A stretch of 10,735 nt of DNA from Thermocaproicibacter sp036741535. GTDB taxonomy: Bacteria; Bacillota; Clostridia; Oscillospirales; Acutalibacteraceae. The notes under the pieces are model-generated. The model had not been told where the DNA came from. It saw only the letters and a program-made list of their open reading frames with translations, and did no database searches. Shown here piece by piece: positions 1 to 7,494 of the stretch. The stretch spans positions 1-10,735 of the forward strand of contig DAINSB010000080.1 in the NCBI GenBank assembly GCA_036741535.1, written 5' to 3'. Position 1 is the first letter of the stretch. Every line of letters begins with the position of its first letter. A program made the translations under genes and the position numbers.

Positions 1-365
1 TGATGGCCCCGGAGCGCGCCTGCGGCGCGGACGCGGACCGCATCACCCTGCGGGAGCTCGAGCGTCAGCCGCTGATCCTCTACCGGCGGTACAAGGCGCT
101 GATTCTGGAGGCCTTTTCAGCGGAGGGCTTCGCCCCCTTTATCTGCTGCACCAACGAAGACGCCCGAACAACGTATACCTGGGCCATGAAGGGCTTCGGC
201 ATCGGCCTGCTCCCCAAGTCCATCCTGCGCGTGCTGAACCCGGACAGGCTGATCTGCAAGGATATTGCAAGCGACAAGCTCATGACGCAGGTCGCGGTCA
301 TCTGGGAAAAAGGGCGCTACCTTTCCCCGCTGGCGCAGAGATTCGTGGAGCTCGTCAAAGAGTGA
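1..365 (+). CDS. LysR-type transcriptional regulator, C-terminal part (5' truncated by window edge)
   Basis: This is the last ~120 residues of an ORF that enters from the left edge and ends at TGA 363-365. The visible part resembles the effector-binding domain of LysR-type regulators, a periplasmic-binding-protein-like fold. A stretch with N-E-D-A near residue 50 is followed by G-F-G-I-G-L-L-P at about residues 63-70, the usual glycine-rich turn late in this domain. The end 'LAQRFVELVKE' is the typical terminal helix ('F..ll..'). The helix-turn-helix N-terminus lies outside the window. The in-frame ATG at base 3 is probably internal, since a full family member is about 290-300 residues. The gene converges with the GntR gene and a shared hairpin separates them, so it is probably not part of the lactate operon. 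Its target and inducer cannot be inferred. Family assignment is fairly sure. Confidence 0.75.
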   Translation, partial: MAPERACGADADRITLRELERQPLILYRRYKALILEAFSAEGFAPFICCTNEDARTTYTWAMKGFGIGLLPKSILRVLNPDRLICKDIASDKLMTQVAVIWEKGRYLSPLAQRFVELVKE

Positions 366-382
366 CCGGGCGGGCACAACAA

Positions 383-416
383 ATCCGAACCGTTTCGATC
401 GGAAAACGGTTCGGAT
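383..416. terminator. Hairpin terminator between convergent LysR and GntR genes
   Basis: A perfect 13-bp inverted repeat (383-395 with 404-416) closes an 8-base loop. It sits between the stop codons of the two convergent genes. On the minus strand the stem is followed by a moderately U-rich run (TTTGTTG), so it best serves the GntR transcript. On the plus strand no T-run follows, so termination of the LysR transcript here is less certain. Confidence 0.7.
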
Positions 417-480
417 CTGAACGCCGACGCGGAGCGCGCCGGGGCCGGCGTTCCGCCGTTCTGCGGCGGGGAGGAAGCGG

Positions 481-1176
481 TCAGAGCTCGATCGCGGCAT
501 CCACGATCTCGAAATGATGCTGCATGGCCCGGATCGCGTCGGTCTCATCGTTGCGGCTCAGGGCGTCCACGATCTCCTCGTGCGCCGTGTACAGAGCATC
601 CGCCTGCACGCTGTCTTTCACAATGCGCGCGTACATGATGGTGATAAAATCGTTGATGGTGGAAAACATCGCCATAAAAATCGAATAGATCAGCTTGTTG
701 CCGGCGGCTTCGCAGAGAAGCGTATGGAATTTCTGGTCGAGCAGGGACCCTTTTTCGTCGTCCGGCTCTTCGCGCATCCGGCGCACCAGGTCCGCCAGCT
801 TGGCTGTCTGCCGGGGCAAAATCCGGTCGGCCGCCAGGCGCGCCGTCTCGGACTCCAACCCCCTGCGCAGCTGGCTTACCTGCATATAGTTGGTTTCCCC
901 CATCATCATCATCATGCGGAGCGTTTCCCGAAGATTCTGCTCCAGATCACACGAGATAAAATTTCCGCCCCCGTGTACGCTGGAGATGAATCCCATCATA
1001 CTGAGGGTGCGCATCGCCTCGCGCACGGAATTGCGGCTCACGCCGAGCAACTCGGCCAAATCGCGCTCCGAAGGCAATCGCTCCCCCCGTTTGAGGTTCC
1101 CGCGCCAGATTTCGTCTTTGACATAGCTGATGACGCGTTCATAAGCTCTTTTGACCTTTTCCGGTTTCACGCCCAT
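481..1176 (-). CDS. GntR-family regulator, FadR/FCD subfamily; probable lactate-responsive regulator of the cluster
   Basis: 231 residues, the normal size for FCD-type GntR regulators. The N-terminal winged helix-turn-helix spans about residues 10-75, with the signature 'LPSERDLAELLGVSRNSVRE' at 34-53 and the wing 'HGGGNFI' at 68-74. The rest is the all-helical FCD effector domain; D147, H151, H199 and H220/H221 are at positions fitting the usual metal site, with R104/R105 near the ligand pocket. The start at 1176 is supported by AAGGAGAT seven bases upstream. The gene lies downstream of the lactate operon on the same strand but beyond a terminator, so it is probably transcribed separately. 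Relatives (LldR/LctA type) sense lactate or other small carboxylates and usually repress; that role here is inferred from context. A run of five methionines (88-92) is encoded by tandem ATG codons. Family is sure, ligand is inferred. Confidence 0.9.
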   Translation of the reverse strand: MGVKPEKVKRAYERVISYVKDEIWRGNLKRGERLPSERDLAELLGVSRNSVREAMRTLSMMGFISSVHGGGNFISCDLEQNLRETLRMMMMMGETNYMQVSQLRRGLESETARLAADRILPRQTAKLADLVRRMREEPDDEKGSLLDQKFHTLLCEAAGNKLIYSIFMAMFSTINDFITIMYARIVKDSVQADALYTAHEEIVDALSRNDETDAIRAMQHHFEIVDAAIEL

Positions 1177-1221
1177 AAAATATCTCCTTGCACAGCGGAT
1201 GCTGCATTGAGCTTTTCAAGA

Positions 1222-1227
1222 ATTTTA
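1222..1227 (-). promoter_or_regulatory. Possible -10 element for the GntR gene
   Basis: The minus strand reads TAAAAT here (5 of 6 to TATAAT), about 45 bases upstream of the GntR start codon and inside the terminator-to-gene gap. No convincing -35 hexamer lies 16-18 bases upstream, so this is a weak call resting mostly on the need for a promoter after the upstream terminator. A 17-bp palindrome at 1253-1269 lies just upstream. Confidence 0.3.
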
Positions 1228-1252
1228 TTTGGAATTTTGCTGCGGTGAAAAT

Positions 1253-1269
1253 CTGGAACGGGGATCCAG
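1253..1269. repeat. 17-bp palindrome upstream of the GntR gene
   Basis: Arms CTGGA (1253-1257) and TCCAG (1265-1269) are separated by seven bases. The spacing is longer than the three-base core of FadR-type operators, so it is not a clear GntR site. It lies upstream of the possible -10 for the regulator gene and could be an operator or simply chance. Confidence 0.3.
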
Positions 1270-1307
1270 CCCACACGGCCCGTCGGCGGTTCGGTGCCGC
1301 GTCGTGG

Positions 1308-1345
1308 AAATAAATAAGCCGCCCGCTGTTTTCAGCTGGCGGCTT
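1308..1345 (-). terminator. Rho-independent terminator of the lactate operon
   Basis: Read on the minus strand, an 8-bp stem (1338-1345 with 1316-1323) continues after one mismatch into a 4-bp GCTG/CAGC stem with an AAAA loop. An AT-rich tail (ATTTATTT, 1315-1308) follows. It lies about 40 bases after the acyl-CoA dehydrogenase stop codon, so it closes the larA-to-dehydrogenase operon and isolates the regulator gene. On the plus strand no T-run follows the stem. Confidence 0.8.
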
Positions 1346-1384
1346 ACATGAGCGATATGGCCTGTATTTAAAAAGCGAACGAAA

Positions 1385-2527
1385 TTATTTGACACCCATC
1401 CAGCCCGCGATCACCATGCGCTGCACTTCGCTGGTACCTTCATAGATTTCGGTGATCTTCGCGTCGCGCATCATGCGCTCGAACGGATAGTCGCGCGTGT
1501 ACCCGTAGCCGCCGATCAGTTGCAGGCAACGGCGGGTCACGTCGCTGGCGGTTTCGGCGGCAAACAGCTTTGCCATCGCAGCCAGGTGCGTGTATTTGTC
1601 CCCGTCCTGTTTTGCCTGCGCCGCACGGTATGTCAACAGGCGCGCCGCATCGACATGGGTCTGCATGTCTGCCATCTGGAACTGCGTGTTCTGGAACTGG
1701 CTGATGCGTTTGCCGAACTGGATGCGCTGCGTGATATAGGGAATGGTCTGGTCGATACAGCCCTGCGCGATCCCGGTGGCCTGGGCAGCGATGCCGATGC
1801 GGCCGCCGTCCAACGTCATCATGGCGATCTTAAAGCCCTTGCCCACTTCGCCGAGCAGATTTTCCTTCGGGACCTTGCAGTCCTCGAAGATCAGTTCGCA
1901 GGTATTGGAACCGCGGATGCCCATTTTCTTCTCATGGCTGCCGATGCGGAACCCCGGCATCCCCTTTTCGATGATAAAGGCGGAAATGCCGTGCGTCCCC
2001 TGGCTCTTATCCGTCATGGCGAAAACGACATAGATCGTCGCATAATCCGAATTGGTGATAAAGATCTTGGAGCCGTTGATCAGCCAGTAATCGCCTTTGT
2101 CTTCGGCGGTCGTGCGCTGCATGGCGGAATCCGTGCCGGCGCCCGGCTCGGTCAGGGCAAAGGCGCCCAGCCGCTCGCCGGAGCACAGCGCGCTCAGATA
2201 TTTTCTCTTCTGCGCTTCCGTGCCGAAGGTGTAGATCGGCCATGTGCACAGAGAGGAGTGCGCGGAAAACATGGTGCCGGTCGTCGCGCAGTACTTGGAT
2301 AACTCTTCGACGGCGGCAATATAGGTCAGGTAGCTCAAACCGGCGCCGCCGACCTCTTCCGGGTAGGACATGCCCATCATGCCCATCTCGGCCAGCTTGT
2401 GCCAGGTTTCCTCCGGAAAACGTTCCTGCTCGTCAATCTCCGCAGCCAGCGGCGCGACAGATTTCACGCAGAAATCATGGAGCATTTTTAAAATATCCTG
2501 TTCTTCGTCGTTAAACTTAAAATCCAT
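1385..2527 (-). CDS. Short-chain acyl-CoA dehydrogenase (butyryl-CoA dehydrogenase type)
   Basis: 380 residues, the usual length of short-chain acyl-CoA dehydrogenases. These FAD enzymes interconvert acyl-CoA and trans-2-enoyl-CoA; anaerobes use them with Etf to reduce crotonyl-CoA to butyryl-CoA. The flavin/substrate motif 'ALTEPGAGTDSA' is at 124-135 and 'WLINGSKIFITNS' at 148-160. The C-terminal part has 'QLIGGYGYTRDYPFERMMRD' and then 'ITEIYEGTSEVQR', in which E363 is the expected catalytic base. The start at 2527 has AAGGGAGA about seven bases upstream. It is the last gene of the operon, 40 bp after etfA. Similar clusters in lactate-using butyrate producers also carry such a gene (called lctG in Anaerobutyricum, as I recall). 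Sharing of one Etf pool with lactate dehydrogenase is inferred. The acyl chain-length preference cannot be read with certainty. Confidence 0.93.
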   Translation of the reverse strand: MDFKFNDEEQDILKMLHDFCVKSVAPLAAEIDEQERFPEETWHKLAEMGMMGMSYPEEVGGAGLSYLTYIAAVEELSKYCATTGTMFSAHSSLCTWPIYTFGTEAQKRKYLSALCSGERLGAFALTEPGAGTDSAMQRTTAEDKGDYWLINGSKIFITNSDYATIYVVFAMTDKSQGTHGISAFIIEKGMPGFRIGSHEKKMGIRGSNTCELIFEDCKVPKENLLGEVGKGFKIAMMTLDGGRIGIAAQATGIAQGCIDQTIPYITQRIQFGKRISQFQNTQFQMADMQTHVDAARLLTYRAAQAKQDGDKYTHLAAMAKLFAAETASDVTRRCLQLIGGYGYTRDYPFERMMRDAKITEIYEGTSEVQRMVIAGWMGVK

Positions 2528-2567
2528 CTTGTTCTCCCTTTCCTAACTGACAGGCATCTTTTACCGA

Positions 2568-3572
2568 TCAGCCTTTTGCTTTTTTGATTTCAGCTGTGAG
2601 AGCAGGGACAAGCTCAAAAAGATTCCCCACGAAACCGTAGTCCGCCACGCCGAAGATCGGGGCGTCGAAGTCCTTGTTGATCGCCACGATCACATCGGAG
2701 GAACTCATGCCGGCCAAATGCTGAATGGCGCCGGAAATCCCGCACGCGATATACAGCTTCGGGGAAACGGTTTTCCCGGTCTGGCCCACCTGATGAGAAT
2801 GGGAGATCCAGCCCTCGTCCACCGCGGCGCGGGACGCGCCCACGGTAGCGCCCAGCGCATCCGCCAGGTCACGGATCACGTTGAAGCCATCCGGCCCGCC
2901 GACACCGCGGCCGCCGGAAACGATGATGTCCGCGCCTTCGAGGTCGACCAATTCGTCGGCAGCCTCCCGGATCGTCTTGAGCAGCTTGGTGCGGATCTGG
3001 TCCGCAGGAACATGAAAATCTTCGTGGACGACCTCTGCCTTGGCCGGGCCCGCGTCCGGCTTCTTGAATACGCCGGGGCGCACCGTACCGAGCTGCGGAC
3101 GGTGGTTCGGGCACATGATGACCGCCATCAGGTTCCCGCCGAATGCCGGGCGGGTCCAGAGGATATTGCCCGTCGCCTCGTCGATGTCCAGGCCGGTGCA
3201 GTCGGCCGTCAGGCCGGTGCCGAGGCGCGAGGACAGACGCGGCCCCATGTCGCGTCCGTTCGGCGTCGCACCGATGAGCATGCTCGTCGGCGCATATTTT
3301 TTCAAAAGATATTCCAACGCGGCGACATAGGCGTCGGTGGTGTAACGCTGAAATTCCGCGCCGTCCACCACAATCACCTTGTCTGCTCCATGAGCACTTG
3401 CTTCCTTGACTGCCGCGTCCGTGTGGTAGCCGATAACGATGGACACCAGCTTGCCGCCCTGCTTTTCAGCCAGGTGGCGGCCGGGGCTCAACAATTCAAT
3501 GCCGACGTTTTTGGCGGTGCCATCTTCGTTGGTCTCTAAAAACACCCACAGGTCTTGGGACTGACTTTCCAT
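2568..3572 (-). CDS. etfA: Electron transfer flavoprotein alpha subunit
   Basis: 334 residues. EtfA pairs with EtfB and carries the FAD that exchanges electrons with the partner dehydrogenase. The N-terminal nucleotide-binding-like domain runs to about residue 195, with 'RPAFGGNL' at 141-148. The C-terminal FAD domain shows 'SGGRGVGG' (219-226), 'GASRAAVDEGW' (245-255) and 'QVGQTGKTVSPKLYIACGIS' (261-280), the classic ETF-alpha signature. The start at 3572 has an AGAGAGG-type ribosome site and lies 16 bp after the etfB stop codon, a typical paired arrangement. There is no N-terminal ferredoxin-like extension with Cys clusters: the protein begins directly with the Etf fold. The A. woodii lactate dehydrogenase partner LctC, about 46 kDa as I recall, carries a [4Fe-4S] domain. 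This one resembles the shorter EtfA that works with butyryl-CoA dehydrogenase. Confidence 0.95.
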   Translation of the reverse strand: MESQSQDLWVFLETNEDGTAKNVGIELLSPGRHLAEKQGGKLVSIVIGYHTDAAVKEASAHGADKVIVVDGAEFQRYTTDAYVAALEYLLKKYAPTSMLIGATPNGRDMGPRLSSRLGTGLTADCTGLDIDEATGNILWTRPAFGGNLMAVIMCPNHRPQLGTVRPGVFKKPDAGPAKAEVVHEDFHVPADQIRTKLLKTIREAADELVDLEGADIIVSGGRGVGGPDGFNVIRDLADALGATVGASRAAVDEGWISHSHQVGQTGKTVSPKLYIACGISGAIQHLAGMSSSDVIVAINKDFDAPIFGVADYGFVGNLFELVPALTAEIKKAKG

Positions 3573-3588
3573 TTCCGATGCCTCTCTT

Positions 3589-4395
3589 TCAAATTACGTG
3601 CGCTTTGTTCAGCAGTTCATACAGCCTATGAGCGGACGCCTCGACGGTTTGTTCCTTGACGATGACGCCGGCCTGTTTGCGGGGGGGCACGAACGTGCGT
3701 TTCACATTGGTGGGCGACCCTTTCAGGCCGGCGCGCGTCACGTCAAGATTTTTCAGGTCCGCTGCGGTGATAGAAGTAATCTGGGCTTTACGGGCTGCCA
3801 TCTTACGCTTAATGGTCGGGAAACGGGGATCAAAGGAGGGCTTGGTGAACGTGACCAGGCAGGGCAGCTGAACGCCAATGACCTCATTGCCGTCCTCCGC
3901 CTCGCGCAGCACATGCAAACCGTCGCTCGCCAGTGACGCCTCCAGTCCATAGGTAACCTGAGGGTAGTGCAGCTGCTCGGCCAGTTCCGGACCAACCTGA
4001 GCAGTATCGCCGTCGATGGCTTGTTTGCCGCAAAAGATCGCATCGAATTTAACGCCTTCAAGTTCCTCAACTTTCGCGATTGCCCTACTTAGAATATAGC
4101 TGGTGGCCAAGGTATCGGAACCGCCAAACGCCCGATCCGACGCTAAGTAGGCTTTGTCAGCCGCAATGGCCAGACAGTCACGTAGTGCTGCCTCTGCCTG
4201 TTTGGGGCCCATGGAGAGCACCACAATTCTCGTGTCCGGCGCGTTGTCTTTGATCCGGGCGGCTGCTTCCAGCGCATAGCCGTCAAAAGGGTTAACAATG
4301 CTCGGCACGCCTTCGCGCACCAACGTGTTGGTAACCGGATCGATTTTGATCTCGTTTGTGTCCGGCACTTGCTTGACACATACCAGAATATTCAT
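3589..4395 (-). CDS. etfB: Electron transfer flavoprotein beta subunit
   Basis: 268 residues, normal for EtfB (about 29 kDa). The N-terminus 'MNILVCVKQVPDTNEIKID' is characteristic. 'IVNPFDGYALEAA' lies at 33-45, 'CGKQAIDGDTAQVGP' at 122-136, and the ETF-beta signature region (PCLVTFTKPSFDPRFPTIKR) at 178-197. In bifurcating or confurcating Etfs this subunit holds a second FAD and the NAD(H) site, where other Etfs hold AMP; the anaerobic context suggests FAD, but this is inferred. The start at 4395 has AAAGGAG seven bases upstream. The gene follows lctD by 34 bp and precedes etfA by 16 bp, matching the B-then-A order of confurcating lactate clusters. The stop codon is TGA. Confidence 0.95.
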   Translation of the reverse strand: MNILVCVKQVPDTNEIKIDPVTNTLVREGVPSIVNPFDGYALEAAARIKDNAPDTRIVVLSMGPKQAEAALRDCLAIAADKAYLASDRAFGGSDTLATSYILSRAIAKVEELEGVKFDAIFCGKQAIDGDTAQVGPELAEQLHYPQVTYGLEASLASDGLHVLREAEDGNEVIGVQLPCLVTFTKPSFDPRFPTIKRKMAARKAQITSITAADLKNLDVTRAGLKGSPTNVKRTFVPPRKQAGVIVKEQTVEASAHRLYELLNKAHVI

Positions 4396-4429
4396 ATCAT
4401 TACTCCTTTAATAAACTTTCTGCATCCCC

Positions 4430-5845
4430 TTACAGGACTACGACCTTTCCGGGGTTCAGAATCTGCTTGGGATCAAATGCCTTCTTGATGCTCTTCATCA
4501 GACCGATGTTCACCGGGCCCAGAGCCTGCTCGAGGTAATGCACCTTGCCGAAGCCGATGCCGTGCTCGCCGGAGATCTGGCCGCCGAACTCCATGCTCTT
4601 CTTGTAGATGGCGCTCAGGAACTCATCGGACTGCTTCCTGAATTCGTCTTTCTGCATCTCGTTGGAGCAGGTGTAGATGTGCAGGTTGCCGTCGCCGGCG
4701 TGGCCGAAGTATTTCACCTCAAAATCAAATTTCCCTTTGATCTGGCTGACATACTCGACATAAGGCGCGATCTTGCTGACCGGCACCACCACGTCGCACT
4801 CGTCCACGAGCTTGAACTGCTCGTTGATCCCGTCGAGGAAAGAGGAACGGGCCGCCCAGATGTCTTTGAGCTTCGGGGCCGTATCGGCTACCAGAATGTC
4901 CAGCGCGCCCTCTTCGAGCAGCATCTCGGAGGCTTTCTCCACAATGTTGTTCACTTCGTCCATCGAATCGCCGTCGAACGTGATCAGCAGGTAAGCGCCG
5001 ACATCCTTGCCCTCGATCTTCTTCGGGAAAGTCTCTTTGCCCAGGTACTTTTCGGAAGAGACCAGGATCTCTTTCTCAAAGAATTCCAGCGCCTGCGGCT
5101 GAAAGTGATGCTGGAAGATCTTCGGCACGGTGGAGATGCACGCCGCGAGGTCTTCAAACGGAGCCATCAGGCTGACCGTCGCCTGCGGGGCCGGGAGGAG
5201 CTTGAGGGTGAGTTCCGTGATGATGCCCAGCGTGCCTTCCGAGCCGATGATCAGGTTCAGCAGGCTGTAACCGCTGCTCGTCTTGGAAACCGTCGCGCCG
5301 AATTTGGTCACTTCGCCATCCGGCAGGACCACCGTCATCGAACGGACATACTCGCGGGTCGTGCCGTATTTGACGGCGCGCATGCCGCCGGCGTTCGTGG
5401 AGACGTTGCCGCCGAGGGTCGCCAGTTTTTCGCCCGGATCCGGCGCATACAGGCAGCCGTGCTTCAGGGCGTCGTCGGCCAGCTACTGCAGCAGCACGCC
5501 GGGCTGGACCGTGACCACAAAGTTCTCGAGGTCATAGGACAGGATCTTGTTCATTTTGGCCGTGCAGATGACCACCCCGCCGTGGATCGGCGTGCAGCCG
5601 CCCACCAGCCCGGTGCCGGCGCCGCGGGTCACGACCGGAATGTTGTGCTCGTAGCAGACCTTCACGATTCCGGCGATCTCTTCGGTGCTCTGCGCATCGA
5701 TGGAAACGTCGGGCATGTGGGTGCCGTAAATGGGCATTTCATCGCGGGCATAGTCGGGGTTGACGTCCTTGCCGGTTACGACGTGGCTGGATACCTTTTT
5801 CAGTTCCGCAATAATTTCGGGTGTCACCTGATTATAAGTTGCCAT
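4430..5845 (-). pseudogene. lctD: FAD-binding lactate dehydrogenase (LctD/GlcD family) interrupted by one in-frame TAG
   Basis: One reading frame of 471 codons from ATG 5845 to TAA 4430-4432, broken only by TAG at codon 121. Before it lies the start of the FAD-binding PCMH domain, with 'TRGAGTGLVGG' at 73-83. After it the same frame continues with 'PDPGEKLATLGGNVSTNAGG' (135-154) and 'MRAVKYGTTREYVRSM'. The substrate domain has the conserved 'HAGDGN' (382-387) and 'SGEHGIG' (425-431), and the end 'LNPGKVVVL' is normal. The enzyme would oxidise lactate (probably D-lactate) to pyruvate and reduce the adjacent EtfBA. Length fits the family, and GGGAGGA lies about seven bases before the start. 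With normal termination only a 120-residue fragment is made, without the rest of the FAD site. Nonsense mutation, base-call error and amber readthrough are all open. Glycolate oxidase GlcD is an alternative family name, but the context favours lactate. Confidence 0.88.
5483..5485 (-). other. In-frame amber codon within lctD
   Basis: The plus-strand CTA is TAG on the coding strand. The flanking codons read ...V-L-L-Q-[TAG]-L-A-D-D-A..., with no frame change on either side (the two halves are offset by 462 bases, a multiple of three). The preceding codon is CAG, and one C-to-T change from CAG would give TAG, so Q-Q-L-A-D-D is a plausible ancestral reading. Confidence 0.95.
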
Positions 5846-5896
5846 GATAAATCCTCCCTCAGAAATTAAATTTATTTTTGGGAAAACCGCCGGACT

Positions 5897-7171
5897 TTAT
5901 TCGCGTACCATCACGGAAATGCCATTGGGAATAACAACCAGATGAGCGTCCTGCCCCTTGATGCGGCGGGCTTCCTGCAGAGCGGTGTCCACATCCGGCG
6001 CCCAAGCCATCTTCATCTCTTCAATCGTCTTGCGCTGCGCGGGGTCCGTGACGTAGATGACGTGGTGCTGGTTCAGAACGCGGCAGAGGATCTGGATCTC
6101 CCACTGGTCCGGCTTCGTCTTGTCCTGCGGGGTGGCGAGGATGTCCGCCGCCAGCTGCTTGGTGGTCGTGCATTCCTTCAGCGCATGGTAGAAGCTTTCC
6201 CCGCCGTGGCCGTCGCCGCAGTTGCTGACCATGATGAGGACGCCACCTGGAGCCGCTGCGGCCTCCGCCGCAGTGAGCCCTTTCACGCTCTGATAGATGT
6301 TCTGGTCCAGCGGGTAGCCGCCGTTGCTGGAAATGACGATGTCGCCGCGTTTCTTCGGCTGAACTTGGCAGTATTTCAGCAGCAGGTCGCAGCCCTGGCG
6401 GTGCGCGGTGACGGGGTTGCCGGCAAAAGCGGCGACGACTTTTTTGTCTTCGTCGATGATGACGTTGACGATGTAGGCGAGTTTCGCGAGCTTCGCCGCG
6501 GCGAGCATGTCCTTATGCAGCGGGTTGCCGTCGAGCACGCCTGTGCGGGCATAACGGGAGTCGATGAATTTGGAGCAGTGGTTGCCGAGCACGGTCACCT
6601 GGTCGCAGATGCCCGGCAGGATGCTCTTGCGCCCGCCGGAGAAACCGGCGAAGAAGTGCGGCTCGATGAAGCCCTCGGCCACGAGGAGATCCGCCTGCGC
6701 GGCCACTTTGTCGATGACGCATTTCGCACCGGACGGAAGCACGCCGACCTGAATGGCGCTGGACGCGTCCCTGCTGTTATGTACGACGATCTTTTCCTTG
6801 CCGAAGATTTCCGGGCCGAGTTTGTCCTTCAGTTCCTGGTCGGTGCTCGGGCGGTGGAAGCCCGTCGCAACGAGAAGCGTGATGTCGATCTTCGGGTTGC
6901 CCTCCCGCAGTTCGGCGAGCATGGCGGGAAGGATGTGCTTGCTCGGAACCGGGCGCGTGTGGTCGCTGATGATGATGGTGCAGGTCTTTTTTCCGGCAGC
7001 CAGCTCTTTCAGGCGGGGAGAATCAATCGGGTGCGCCATCGCGGCGAGCACCAAACCGTCCTCCGTGTCGGTTGCCTTCAGCTCTCCTACATGGGACTCC
7101 AGGATCTCCGCCTTGCTCAGGTCCGCGTGCAAGGGCATTCCTGATTTGCCGAAAGGAATAGTTATAGCCAT
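5897..7171 (-). CDS. larA: Nickel-pincer lactate racemase LarA
   Basis: 424 residues from ATG 7171, the same length as Lactiplantibacillus plantarum LarA. The enzyme interconverts D- and L-lactate with a Lys-bound nickel pincer cofactor. The known active-site residues appear with a constant offset of two: D70 and R73 in 'SDHTRP', H106 in 'ATGFHRP', H172 and cofactor-attaching K182 in 'EPHFFAGFSGGRK', and Ni-ligand H198 in 'LGNH'. Further on, Y293, Q294, K297 and W357 match with an offset of one. The frame stays open to 7339, but 'MAITIPFGKSG' is the natural N-terminus and a G-rich site (GGGGG) lies about six bases upstream. It is the first gene of the minus-strand operon, 51 bp before lctD. 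Making the cofactor needs larB, larC and larE, which are not in this window. Lactate as substrate is inferred from neighbours; other LarA-like racemases exist. Confidence 0.92.
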   Translation of the reverse strand: MAITIPFGKSGMPLHADLSKAEILESHVGELKATDTEDGLVLAAMAHPIDSPRLKELAAGKKTCTIIISDHTRPVPSKHILPAMLAELREGNPKIDITLLVATGFHRPSTDQELKDKLGPEIFGKEKIVVHNSRDASSAIQVGVLPSGAKCVIDKVAAQADLLVAEGFIEPHFFAGFSGGRKSILPGICDQVTVLGNHCSKFIDSRYARTGVLDGNPLHKDMLAAAKLAKLAYIVNVIIDEDKKVVAAFAGNPVTAHRQGCDLLLKYCQVQPKKRGDIVISSNGGYPLDQNIYQSVKGLTAAEAAAAPGGVLIMVSNCGDGHGGESFYHALKECTTTKQLAADILATPQDKTKPDQWEIQILCRVLNQHHVIYVTDPAQRKTIEEMKMAWAPDVDTALQEARRIKGQDAHLVVIPNGISVMVRE

Positions 7172-7235
7172 GAAAAACCCCCATTTCTTTCTCTGCGTGT
7201 GCCGTATTTTAAAAATGCGCAAAAAGCACATTTTT

Positions 7236-7252
7236 AATTGGTCAGTCCAGTC
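7236..7252. promoter_or_regulatory. Candidate FadR-type GntR operator at the larA promoter
   Basis: The bases AATTGGTCAGTCCAGTC match 13 of 17 positions of the E. coli FadR consensus AACTGGTCCGACCAGTT, and 7 of 8 fixed bases of the core TGGT-N3-ACCA. The site lies just downstream of the predicted larA transcription start, a usual place for a repressor. Binding by the cluster's own GntR regulator is inferred. Confidence 0.45.
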
Positions 7253-7265
7253 AAATCTGTATATC

Positions 7266-7293
7266 ATCGTACCACATTTATCGAAAATTTCAA
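7266..7293 (-). promoter_or_regulatory. Candidate promoter for the larA-lctD-etfBA-dehydrogenase operon
   Basis: On the minus strand TTGAAA (7293-7288, 5 of 6) is followed after 16 bases by TACGAT (7271-7266, 4 of 6), predicting a start near 7259 and a leader of about 90 bases. An alternative minus-strand pair lies further up: TTGGCA (7398-7393), a 17-base spacer, then TATGAA (7375-7370). It would overlap the lctP promoter. The nearer one is preferred because the FadR-like site lies immediately after it. Confidence 0.45.
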
Positions 7294-7383
7294 TGCCAAA
7301 TGGAACGATTCTCCTTTTCTGATAAAATTCAGTCCCCATATTCGTCGATTATTACAAAATAACATTCAATTCATAATTATATA

Positions 7384-7412
7384 TGGACTTTGTGCCAACG
7401 ATGGCCTATAAT
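7384..7412 (+). promoter_or_regulatory. Candidate sigma-70-type promoter for lctP
   Basis: TGGACT (7384-7389, 4 of 6 to TTGACA), a 17-base spacer, then a perfect TATAAT (7407-7412). This predicts a transcript start near 7419 and an untranslated leader of about 180 bases before lctP. It is the best plus-strand -10 in the intergenic region. Confidence 0.6.
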
Positions 7413-7494
7413 ATATCCGTGTAATTCTTTGTACCCTTCCCGACTTCCGCTTTTTCGTAACAAACTGCAACAGGCGACCGGACGCTCCAGCATC

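Noticed and set aside
5383..5485. Separate second gene starting at ATG 5383 after the amber codon
   Set aside because: The ATG lies inside the conserved 'TNAGGMRAVKYG' motif of the FAD domain and has no ribosome site. The halves are one gene with a stop, not two genes.
4538..5869. A 443-codon plus-strand frame opposite lctD that reads across the amber site
   Set aside because: Low-complexity, His/Asp/Val-rich translation with no recognisable motif; the opposite strand has clear FAD-oxidase motifs.
5942..7144. A 400-codon plus-strand frame opposite larA
   Set aside because: Antisense shadow of larA, whose active-site residues are all visible on the minus strand.
7172..7339. A 56-residue N-terminal extension of LarA starting at 7339
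   Set aside because: The extension is AT-rich, covers the predicted promoter and operator, and has no family similarity. The start at 7171 gives exactly the expected length and N-terminus.
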